From contig JAZLGI010000098.1 of assembly GCA_045616225.1 (NCBI GenBank), forward strand, positions 1 to 8,968: DNA of 8,968 nt. Reading direction: 5' to 3'. Positions 1-5,674 of the stretch are shown in pieces. The first letter of the stretch is position 1, and each line of letters begins with the position of its first letter. The notes beneath the pieces are model-generated. The model ran no database searches, was not told where the DNA came from, and was given only the letters and a program-made list of their open reading frames with translations. The position numbers and the translations under genes were made by a program. The stretch is from JAZLGI01 sp045616225. Its GTDB lineage: Bacteria > Spirochaetota > Spirochaetia > Sphaerochaetales > Sphaerochaetaceae.

Positions 1-32
1 TCGTAGTCCAGTGTAAAATTGAGTTGAGCCAT
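1..32 (-). CDS. IS256-family transposase, N-terminal 10 codons (partial)
   Basis: Only the start of the gene is in the window. The minus strand reads M-A-Q-L-N-F-T-L-D-Y and then leaves the left edge; an MAQLN(I/F)TL opening is familiar from IS256-family (Transposase_mut) proteins. The start at 32 is chosen because AAGGAGG at 46-40 sits 7 nt upstream; an in-frame ATG two codons earlier (36-38) is only 1 nt from that site and is less likely. The call rests mainly on the IS256-type terminal repeat 80 bp upstream, because ten residues alone would not identify the family. Confidence 0.55.
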   Translation of the reverse strand, partial: MAQLNFTLDY

Positions 33-74
33 CTTCATTCCTCCTTCGAATGTTTTTGTGGTTATTAACATTTT

Positions 75-110
75 AACCGAAGGTTGAGCGTATGGCTCTT
101 TTTTTGTTTT
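75..110 (+). terminator. possible outward-reading terminator in the IS leader
   Basis: On the plus strand two tiny hairpins follow each other (AACC-gaa-GGTT and GAGC-gtatg-GCTC), then a run of seven T and TTTT after one G. It would stop antisense transcription leaving the IS. The stems are only 4 bp, so this is weak. Confidence 0.3.
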
Positions 111-112
111 CA

Positions 113-140
113 GAATTTACACCAGTTTACGGACTCTATC
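113..140 (-). repeat. IS256-type terminal inverted repeat
   Basis: Read on the minus strand from base 140, the sequence is GATAGAGTCCGTAAACTGG followed by TGTAAATTC. The match to the IS256 end is strong in GATA-AGTCCGTA and GTGTAAA. The outer boundary at 140 is therefore fairly exact. The partner repeat is outside the window. Confidence 0.65.
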
Positions 141-155
141 AAGTAAGACTCAACA

Positions 156-366
156 GTTCAGACTGAAATGACATTTTGGGGAAACAGTCTGAACAAATGA
201 GTAAAAAGTTCAGACTGAAATGACGGTTTTGGGGAAACAGTCTGAACAAATGAGTAAAAAGTTCAGACTGAAATGACGGTTTTGGGAAAACAGTCTGAAC
301 AAATGAGTAAAAAGTTCAGACTGAAATGGCGGTTTTGAGAAAACGGTCTGAACAAATGCGTAAAAA
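156..366. repeat. tandem array of four 52-53 bp hairpin units
   Basis: Four head-to-tail units start at 156, 208, 261 and 314 (lengths 52, 53, 53, 53). Each has a left arm GTTCAGACTG, a loop of about 20 nt (AAATGAC..TTTTGGGGAAA), a right arm CAGTCTGAAC and a linker AAATGAGTAAAAA. The arms are perfect 10-bp inverted repeats in units 1-3. Unit 4 has CGGTCTGAAC, which still pairs by a G-U wobble. A fifth unit has decayed after GTACAGACT at 367. The array lies between the IS256 end and the 3' end of the permease gene and has no coding potential that I credit. Loops and linkers are almost identical between units, so this is a satellite-like array and not a CRISPR. Its function is unknown. Confidence 0.9.
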
Positions 367-427
367 GTACAGACTCTTGCAAGAACAGGTTCTCATAGCG
401 ATGAATCTTCAAATGTGAAACAAAGAA

Positions 428-1198
428 TCAGAGGGAAAGGCCAAAGAAGTCAAGAAGGATTTTGGTAAAGAGAAGACCAACAACAATAAGCATAACCGGT
501 TTGACAATCTTGACATCATGCTTAATTGCAATAGAACTGCCAACATAGTTGCCTATGATAGAGCAAATTGCACAGGGAATAGCAATGGAGTACAGAACAT
601 TGCCGGTTCTGACATAGTTTACCAAAGCTCCAAAGTTAGATGCCCAGTTTACCATTCTTGCATTACCGCATGACTTTCTAACCCCAATTCCGGCAAAAAT
701 AGTAAAACCCATTTGCATGAAAGTGCCTGCTCCCGGACCATAGAAACCATCATAGAAACCTGTAATCAGACCAATCATAGAGCTGATAATAACAAGCTTG
801 CTTAAACTGAGGTCTTTTTCATGCGAATCATAGTTTTTGTCCATTACAACCAAGATTGCAATTAAAGGAGTTGCAATAAGAAGAATGATGGAGAACACTT
901 TTTCATATATGAGCATAGAACACTCAGAACCCAGAAATGAACCAATTAAGGCACAAACAAAACTTGGAATTAAGCTTTTTATATCAAAGTTTTTTGTTTT
1001 AACATAATTGGCAGAAGCAACGGAACCACCAACAATAGCACTGAATTTATTTGTACCAAGACAAGCAGTGGCTGGCAAACCGCAGGCCATGTAAGATGTA
1101 AGACTTATAAGACCTCCTCCACCGGCAATGGAATCTATAAAACCTGCAAGAAAAACCATTGGACAAAGGAAAAACAATAAATTTAAATCTGCTGTCAT
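428..1198 (-). CDS. TSUP-family (TauE/SafE) membrane permease
   Basis: This is a 256-residue, very hydrophobic inner-membrane protein of normal family length. The diagnostic TSUP motifs are present: GFIDSIAGGGGLISL at residues 19-33, GTNKF at 48-52, and the second-half repeat GFYDGFYGPGAGTF at 147-160. The two glycine-rich motifs reflect the internally duplicated 7-8 helix fold. TSUP proteins are proposed to move sulfite, sulfonates, sulfoacetate or related anions, but the substrate cannot be told from sequence, and no sulfur-metabolism gene is nearby. The start at 1198 places the first motif at its usual distance from the N-terminus, although no convincing Shine-Dalgarno is seen. It lies 90 bp downstream of the toxin-antitoxin operon on the same strand, so it may be read through from it or have its own weak promoter in the gap. 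Confidence 0.9.
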   Translation of the reverse strand: MTADLNLLFFLCPMVFLAGFIDSIAGGGGLISLTSYMACGLPATACLGTNKFSAIVGGSVASANYVKTKNFDIKSLIPSFVCALIGSFLGSECSMLIYEKVFSIILLIATPLIAILVVMDKNYDSHEKDLSLSKLVIISSMIGLITGFYDGFYGPGAGTFMQMGFTIFAGIGVRKSCGNARMVNWASNFGALVNYVRTGNVLYSIAIPCAICSIIGNYVGSSIAIKHDVKIVKPVMLIVVGLLFTKILLDFFGLSL

Positions 1199-1288
1199 AA
1201 TCAGAAGAATATATTTTACCCAGAACTAAGTAAAGAGAAACTTACACAACTAAGCTTTATGAGAATGAAGGCATAAGAAAGAGCTTAA

Positions 1289-2173
1289 TTAAACAGCATC
1301 CAGAGGAGGATTAAAGGTATCAAAAAATGTTTTTTTTCCTATCATTAATCTATCCACTAGCTGACTTAAAAATATACACTTAAAATCGTAGAAAGGCTTT
1401 ATGACCCCAATATTCTCTTTCTCAAATTTGAGTGCTTCAATATAGTACTGAATTAACCTTTCATCTTCTGTTAAGTCTGCTGCAAAAAGATACAAATAAT
1501 GGCATCCAACAATTTTCTTTATATCTTTGACTTTATCAACAACAAATTTCCAAAAAAAGACTTCTCCTATTGGCTGCGGAAAAACATTATTAAGCAGATT
1601 TGAGTAAACAGCATTTTTGCAAAAATGAGTCAATTCTACTCCAGGAAAAGATTCTTGAACCCTTTCCATAGGTCTATCCTTTTCTATTTCTTTATCTTTT
1701 GTACTTGATTGAATAACATCTTGAAGAGCCTGTTTAACCAATGCCAATTTATTGATTTTTGATAAAAGCTCTGTCTTTTCAATCGCTGTTTCAAGTTTTC
1801 TAATTTCTTCCAAACTATCCTTGTTACTGAGAACGTTAGATACCTTATCCAATTTTTCTTTCAATAGTGCAATTTGTTTCTTCAATTCTTGTTCATCAAA
1901 AGGCTTGTAAAGAGTGCCACATTTAAGTCCAAAATAAAAACATGGCAGACCATCTGGGGTCTTAATCAAATAAATTGCATTTTGTCCAGTTGTATCGTCT
2001 TTCCATGCATCTTTACGAATATACTGCGTCAAAGATTCTTGTATTTCTCCATCAACTTTGCAAACAAAATCTTTAACTAAATCTTTGTTTTCAGAATTTT
2101 CAGATAAACGTTCACAAGTAAACCTATCTAGAGTACTTAATTGCTGATTTGTAATAGTTCTATCTGCCAGCAT
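1289..2173 (-). CDS. probable toxin of a Panacea system, coiled coil plus GNAT-like C-terminus
   Basis: A 294-residue soluble protein with no signal peptide, encoded directly after the Panacea gene with a 14-bp overlap. Three parts are visible: an N-terminal segment with a beta-rich stretch (AIYLIKTPDGLPCFYFGLKCG, about 66-86); a charged coiled coil at about 92-165 rich in K, E and L; and a C-terminal part (about 175-275) with a GNAT-like pattern, namely PGVELTHFCKN, then IGEVFFWKFVVDKV, then VGCHYLYLFAAD, then a helix and a KPFYDFKCIFL strand. The VGCHYLYLFAAD strand followed by a helix resembles the acceptor side of a GNAT fold; a clean R/Q-x-x-G-x-G/A acetyl-CoA loop is not obvious. Panacea antitoxins are known to neutralise many unrelated toxin domains (Kurata and colleagues), so the position strongly suggests the toxin role. 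The acetyltransferase reading is an inference. Translation is probably coupled to the upstream gene, since the nearest AAGGA is about 15 nt from the start. Confidence 0.6.
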   Translation of the reverse strand: MLADRTITNQQLSTLDRFTCERLSENSENKDLVKDFVCKVDGEIQESLTQYIRKDAWKDDTTGQNAIYLIKTPDGLPCFYFGLKCGTLYKPFDEQELKKQIALLKEKLDKVSNVLSNKDSLEEIRKLETAIEKTELLSKINKLALVKQALQDVIQSSTKDKEIEKDRPMERVQESFPGVELTHFCKNAVYSNLLNNVFPQPIGEVFFWKFVVDKVKDIKKIVGCHYLYLFAADLTEDERLIQYYIEALKFEKENIGVIKPFYDFKCIFLSQLVDRLMIGKKTFFDTFNPPLDAV

Positions 2174-2627
2174 TAATACTTAATAGCATCCTTTTTATTT
2201 TAATACGTTTCGCATCAACAAGAATGTCCGAATTTAAAATTTCATTCTCCCCATTAGCATTGTCTTCCACCCCCTCACGAGACTTTTTCCATGAATACTC
2301 CCCATGAGTAAGTCTGCTTAGACTCCATGCTTCTTTTGCTGCATACATAGAGAAAACATAATTAAACACTTCTTTTTCTAAAGGTGTCAAATCTTTGTCT
2401 TCAAAAGTTTGAAAACTTTTCGTTGCATACTGGCTACGGACACACTTCATGACAGGACCATATTTCCATCCTTCAAATTGAGAAGAAAATAGTAACACGT
2501 TATTTCTTATAAGTGACTCTCTTTGAGCGAAATAAAGGAGTTTGTGCAGTTTCATTTCGTCAATGAATTCACCACATTCTTTTAGATAACGATTAAAAAT
2601 ATAACTTGATGCTTGAAATACCGTCAT
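2160..2627 (-). CDS. Panacea-domain (SocA-like, DUF4065) antitoxin
   Basis: This 155-residue protein is a typical stand-alone Panacea domain. It opens with a short helix (MTVFQASSYIFNRY), then the family signature MKLHKLLYFAQ (25-35) and FEGWKYGPVM (51-60, the usual f.AW.yGPV), then S-x-x-ATKSF, and ends in a helix LSxLTHGEYSWKKSREG (about 103-119), matching the usual LS..TH.e..W...r. Panacea proteins such as SocA act as antitoxins that bind and block a partner toxin, or in SocAB deliver it to a protease. The adjacent overlapping gene is the natural partner. Starting at 2627 leaves no extra residues before the first helix; there is no clear Shine-Dalgarno, but the ATG is preceded by TATAAATA. 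Family membership is clear; the exact toxin mechanism is not. Confidence 0.9.
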   Translation of the reverse strand: MTVFQASSYIFNRYLKECGEFIDEMKLHKLLYFAQRESLIRNNVLLFSSQFEGWKYGPVMKCVRSQYATKSFQTFEDKDLTPLEKEVFNYVFSMYAAKEAWSLSRLTHGEYSWKKSREGVEDNANGENEILNSDILVDAKRIKIKRMLLSINAGR

Positions 2628-2717
2628 TATTTATACAAGTAAAAATAACATGAGACTTACTTAATATTTGTAAAAAGTCAACTCTAAATTTTCTAATTAC
2701 AACAGTGTCTCTTAGAA

Positions 2718-2741
2718 CTCAGTTTCCCAGTAAATACTGAG
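2718..2741. promoter_or_regulatory. inverted repeat upstream of the Panacea operon
   Basis: CTCAGT and ACTGAG form a 6-bp inverted repeat with a 12-nt spacer, 91-114 bp upstream of the antitoxin ATG. It could be an operator or a small RNA hairpin. A TTGACT lies downstream of it on the minus strand, but no -10 at proper spacing was found, so the promoter itself is not placed. Confidence 0.25.
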
Positions 2742-2836
2742 AAGCACATATCTACAACAATCAAAATATAATATATATTAAGTAGACGTCAAGATGTTTC
2801 CGTGTTTCAGAAACTCACTGGGGTTGGGTTAAAACA

Positions 2837-2862
2837 GAAAGGACGCCCTAGGACGTCCTTTC
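2837..2862 (-). terminator. rho-independent terminator of the outer-membrane protein gene
   Basis: On the minus strand GAAAGGACG pairs with CGTCCTTTC (9 bp) around an 8-nt loop, followed by TGTTTT. It begins 36 bp after the stop codon of the outer-membrane protein gene and is therefore its natural terminator. In the other direction the tail is weaker (CATATTTG). Confidence 0.8.
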
Positions 2863-2897
2863 ATATTTGTAATTGAATCAATCAATTAGTAGACTTA

Positions 2898-4688
2898 TCA
2901 GAAAGCTACCTTAATAGCTGCTGTGATAGCACCCTTGTCTGCATCTGGTCCGTTATAGACTGCATCTGCATAAGTGAGGGATACTGTTGCGCCATCAATG
3001 AGAGCCTTTGACTCTACGCTAGCACCAAGCTTTACTTTTACGATTGTATCTGTATAGTTGTGTGTTTTCTCGTCAGCCTTGTCACCAATGTTAGTAAGAT
3101 CAACTGTTGCCTTAGCTGTCAAGATATCGCATGTGTAACCAGCCTTGAAGCCCATTGTCCAAGCCTTGTCTGTAATAGCCTTGAAGCTCTGACCCCATTC
3201 TGTGCCCCATGTCATGCCAAATGTTACTCCGCCGCAAGCTGTGTCTACGCCAAACTCAACTGCCTTGTCTGTGAAGTTAACTTCACCGTCAAAACCAACT
3301 TTGAGAGAAGCAAGAGTTGTGTCAATACCAACTGTAAGAGTTCTGTCAATGTCATCATCTTTCTCAAGAAGGTCTGTACCGGCAATCTCAAAGTCAAATG
3401 CATATCCAAGGAATGATGCAAGATCAAGCTTGAGTCCTGCTGCAAGAACTTTATCACTGTCAATACCAACGTTTGCTTCAAAGAAGTCATAACCAAGCTT
3501 ACCGCCTACTGCCCACTCTGAAACTTCCTTTGCAAGGCCGTCAATTTCAATGCTTCCGCTTACGCCTGCAACTGCACTGTCTTTTGCATAATCAAGAGCT
3601 ACACCAGCCTTAATTGTTGCTGTTCCATCAAATTCAAAAGCTGTGTCATTTTTATTCTCGAGTGTATATGTTGCCTTAGATACAACTGGATGTCCATTTT
3701 CCACATCCTGATACTTATCCAAGCTCCAAGACTCTTTTGCCTGGAAATATTTTCCTACATCTTCAAAAGCTTTTTCAATATCTTTAAGATAATCTTCGTC
3801 TTCTGATATGTTTCCTAAATCGAAATAAACAGTAACTTTATTTGTGTTTCCTTCAGCCAACTTTCCGTTCTTATAAGCAATACCCTTTTCTTGATTTTTT
3901 AAAGCTTCACCAATAGCAGCCTTCATTCCGTCCATTGTCTGTGCTGTTGCAAGAGCTGCTACTGTCTCGTCATAAAGTTCACAAGCCTTGGCATATCTCT
4001 TTGAGTTTAAGTTTATAGGACTTTTAATAAAGTCAGCTTCTGTAGCTTTCTTTGTTTTCTTTGCTTCTGCCTTTGCATCTTTAAGAGCTACGAGATAAGC
4101 ATTCTTGAATGTGCCATCTTCGTATGTGTCTGTCCATGCATCAAGTGCATCATCAAGAGCATCTGCTGCATCACCTGTGAGTGACCAGTTAGCAATGTCA
4201 TCTTTGTCATTCTTAGCCTGAGCATAGCTAGCTGTTGCGCTAATTGTAAGACCATCAACAATTTCAAACTTAGGAGTTGCTACTTTAATTCCCCAGTCAC
4301 CCTTCTTCTGATACCAACCCTCGAGAGTTGCGCCAAAAGCGTCTACCTTGAGTCCGTGTGCTACAGATGTGAAGTCTACCTTCCAGCCTTCGCCCATAAC
4401 ATAAGCTTCTTCAAGTGTAAGAGCATCTGCGAGAACTGTGTTAGAAAGTGAGAGGCTATAAGCTCCACCGAACTTTGCATAAACAGCCTTTTCAGAAGCT
4501 GCTGTTGCACCTGTCTCTGAGTCTACATCAAATGTGAATGTAGCTACGCCAGCCTTTGCGTTATCAAGTGCAAAATCTTTGTCTTCAAAGTCATATCCAA
4601 ATGAAAGACTTGCTGTACCAGTAACTGTTGCGAATGCAGAACCAGCAACCAATACTGCGATTAAAAGTACTACTAATGATTTCTTCAT
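2898..4688 (-). CDS. outer-membrane beta-barrel protein (porin-like), treponemal type
   Basis: A 596-residue exported protein. A signal peptide is clear: MKKS, a hydrophobic stretch VVLLIAVLVAG, then SAFA before the likely cleavage after residue 20. The mature protein begins with beta-type alternation (TVTGTASLSFGYDF) and the C-terminus ends in a beta strand with terminal phenylalanine (AIKVAF), the usual signal for BAM-dependent barrel insertion. Residues about 340-596 look like successive amphipathic strands. Residues about 166-335 are instead helical and rich in Ala, Lys, Asp and Glu, an unusual insertion for a barrel. ATG at 4688 is chosen because GGAGGAAGT lies immediately upstream; an in-frame start 10 codons earlier would place a 5' UTR hairpin inside the gene. 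The gene is monocistronic, with its own consensus promoter and terminator. It is probably an abundant treponemal surface protein or porin; homology to the major sheath protein cannot be proved from inspection. Confidence 0.75.
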   Translation of the reverse strand: MKKSLVVLLIAVLVAGSAFATVTGTASLSFGYDFEDKDFALDNAKAGVATFTFDVDSETGATAASEKAVYAKFGGAYSLSLSNTVLADALTLEEAYVMGEGWKVDFTSVAHGLKVDAFGATLEGWYQKKGDWGIKVATPKFEIVDGLTISATASYAQAKNDKDDIANWSLTGDAADALDDALDAWTDTYEDGTFKNAYLVALKDAKAEAKKTKKATEADFIKSPINLNSKRYAKACELYDETVAALATAQTMDGMKAAIGEALKNQEKGIAYKNGKLAEGNTNKVTVYFDLGNISEDEDYLKDIEKAFEDVGKYFQAKESWSLDKYQDVENGHPVVSKATYTLENKNDTAFEFDGTATIKAGVALDYAKDSAVAGVSGSIEIDGLAKEVSEWAVGGKLGYDFFEANVGIDSDKVLAAGLKLDLASFLGYAFDFEIAGTDLLEKDDDIDRTLTVGIDTTLASLKVGFDGEVNFTDKAVEFGVDTACGGVTFGMTWGTEWGQSFKAITDKAWTMGFKAGYTCDILTAKATVDLTNIGDKADEKTHNYTDTIVKVKLGASVESKALIDGATVSLTYADAVYNGPDADKGAITAAIKVAF

Positions 4689-4703
4689 ACTTCCTCCAAT
4701 AAG

Positions 4704-4719
4704 TTTGGGGCCGGCCAAA
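4704..4719 (-). promoter_or_regulatory. 5' UTR palindrome upstream of the outer-membrane protein RBS
   Basis: The minus strand reads TTTGG-CCGGCC-CCAAA, a 16-nt palindrome-like element in the leader, about 5 nt upstream of the Shine-Dalgarno region (4691-4697). It contains the 8-bp GGCCGGCC and is far more GC-rich than the surroundings. It could stabilise the mRNA or limit ribosome access. Confidence 0.4.
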
Positions 4720-4758
4720 GACCAGCTTTTATCCCTTTTTTCTCGTTATACGGGTCAT

Positions 4759-4787
4759 ATTCTAACAATGCCCCTATTCTCTGTCAA
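4759..4787 (-). promoter_or_regulatory. consensus sigma-70 promoter of the outer-membrane protein gene
   Basis: On the minus strand TTGACA (4787-4782), a 17-bp spacer and TAGAAT (4764-4759) form a near-perfect sigma-70 promoter. The predicted transcription start is near 4752, giving a leader of about 64 nt. The upstream DNA is AT-rich with A and T runs that may act as an UP element. A promoter this good fits a highly expressed envelope protein. Confidence 0.85.
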
Positions 4788-4882
4788 GAAAAACAATCAT
4801 TTTTTTAATGGAAGTTATATAAGATTTTATCTAATATGATTTGTTTTATATTATATATCTGTTAAGTAGATGCAAGAAAAGA

Positions 4883-4913
4883 TTTGGGGCGGTACTGACA
4901 GCACCGCCCCAAA
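4883..4913 (-). terminator. strong rho-independent terminator
   Basis: TTTGGGGCGGT and ACCGCCCCAAA form an 11-bp perfect stem with a 9-nt loop. On the minus strand it is followed by TCTTTTCTT, a T-rich tail; on the plus strand it is followed by AAGGGG, so it works leftwards. It would end the lipoprotein transcripts about 260 bp after the last stop codon and insulate the outer-membrane protein promoter. Confidence 0.75.
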
Positions 4914-4946
4914 AAGGGGTAAACAACTATGTTTTTTTCAATCTCC

Positions 4947-5125
4947 GGTAGAGTCAGAGATCTATGGAACAAGTCAAAACTTGTTCAACCAATCCCATAG
5001 ATTCCTGACATTGCGATATACAAGACAATGCTCTACCCCTTTGAAAACATTGTTCTGGGAGCAACTTTCAAAACACCTTCGCAAATCCAAATTCATTCTT
5101 CACAAAGCTTCGTTCTAAAATTTGC
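4947..5125. other. palindrome-rich intergenic element with three-way-junction core
   Basis: This non-coding block fills most of the space between the terminator and the 139-residue lipoprotein gene. The core at 4947-5037 has an outer stem GGTAGAG/CTCTACC (4947-4953 with 5031-5037); a long arm 4954-4967 with 4995-5008 (12 of 14 Watson-Crick, one G-U, one A-C), capped by AACAAGT-caaa-ACTTGTT with a 9-nt bulge; and a small hairpin CATTG/CAATG (5009-5013 with 5026-5030). The three stems abut with no unpaired bases. Next come TTTGAAA/TTTCAAA (5040-5046 with 5066-5072), enclosing a second small stem, and GCAAAT/ATTTGC (5081-5086 with 5120-5125). It may be a structured RNA in the 3' UTR of the lipoprotein transcript or a miniature mobile repeat. 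I cannot name a family. Confidence 0.6.
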
Positions 5126-5170
5126 TCTGTATACTATGTCAAAGAACCAACTCTATTCTTTATCTATATA

Positions 5171-5590
5171 TTATAATCCGTCTATCTTAACTAACTGAGT
5201 CTTGTTGGACACAGTTATTGTTTCCGGAACATCCTCCTCTTCATTTAAATAGAAACCCTCCCAAATAGGTTTAGCATTAGAATCATAGGCCCTAAGTCCC
5301 ACATAATAGACAGCATCCCTTGGAAGCGTTTTAATTACCCCCAGCCCGTTACCGCTCTTTGTTTTAAAATCCTTCCAATCAAGATTATCTGTATTACACA
5401 AATCCGGTAATTCCGTACTGCAGTAGTACTTCCAATGCAAACTGCTAATTTCCAAATCTTTTGGGACAGAAGGTGCAAATGCAATTGCGGACGTTCTCTC
5501 TTCTTCCAGGTCTGCACTAATATTACAACCCATGAAACACGCCAATGAGAAAAACAGAATTCCAAAAATGCACAGTATTTTCTTTCTCAA
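5171..5590 (-). CDS. small lipoprotein of unknown function
   Basis: A 139-residue lipoprotein. The start is TTG at 5588-5590, supported by an excellent AAAGGAGG ribosome site 7 nt upstream. The N-terminus is RKK, a hydrophobic stretch, then FMGC with the lipid-attachment cysteine at residue 22, a relaxed spirochaetal lipobox. The mature part looks like one beta-sandwich domain: SSLHWKYYCSTELPD, later GVIKTLPRDAVYYVGLRAYD, then PIWEGFYLNEEED. It ends soon after, so it may be a complete small lipoprotein or the surviving front of a longer one. The W-x-Y-Y element recurs in the neighbouring lipoprotein (YYWFYYAGPEAPG), suggesting relatedness. It lies 84 bp downstream of that gene on the same strand, with no clear promoter between, so co-transcription is likely. 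Probably anchored to a membrane and possibly surface-exposed. Confidence 0.75.
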   Translation of the reverse strand: MRKKILCIFGILFFSLACFMGCNISADLEEERTSAIAFAPSVPKDLEISSLHWKYYCSTELPDLCNTDNLDWKDFKTKSGNGLGVIKTLPRDAVYYVGLRAYDSNAKPIWEGFYLNEEEDVPETITVSNKTQLVKIDGL

Positions 5591-5674
5591 CCTGCACCTC
5601 CTTTGCCAAGGGATTCCATGGAACAGGCAAAGTTGCCTTCACCTGTCCCGTTGAATCCCGATTCAAATCAAATC

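Larger units (their letters stand above)
1..140 (-). mobile_element. IS256-family element, 5' end only
   Basis: The minus strand carries an IS256-type end: a terminal inverted repeat beginning GATAGAGTCCGTA at base 140, a short leader with small hairpins, a good ribosome binding site, and the first codons of a transposase reading off the left edge. The repeat closely resembles the IS256 terminus as I remember it (GATAAAGTCCGTA...GTGTAAA). IS256 elements move by copy-out circles using a DDE transposase and usually duplicate 8-9 bp of target; the candidate duplicate here would start at base 141 (aagtaaga), but the other copy lies outside the window. Only about a tenth of a normal element is visible, so whether it is intact cannot be judged. 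Confidence 0.65.

Noticed and set aside
156..366. CRISPR array
   Set aside because: Unit spacing looks CRISPR-like, but the sequences between palindromic arms are nearly identical from unit to unit. There are no unique spacers and no cas genes nearby.
1256..1286. Terminator between the toxin gene and the permease
   Set aside because: AAGCT/AGCTT with partial inner pairing is present, but there is no T-run after it on the minus strand, so it is not convincing.
1874..2080. Plus-strand 68-codon frame within the toxin gene
   Set aside because: Antisense to a gene with clear operon context; no supporting feature.
3060..3496. Open frames on both strands inside the outer-membrane protein gene
   Set aside because: They are shadows of a gene with strong signal peptide, strand pattern, promoter and terminator, and have no recognisable protein features.
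4689..4718. Upstream start giving a 606-residue outer-membrane protein
   Set aside because: It would put ten extra residues before a textbook signal peptide and lacks a ribosome site, whereas the ATG at 4688 has GGAGGAAGT directly upstream.
4870..5118. Plus-strand 82-codon frame
   Set aside because: It runs through the terminator stem and the palindromic block, with no ribosome site and no recognisable domain.
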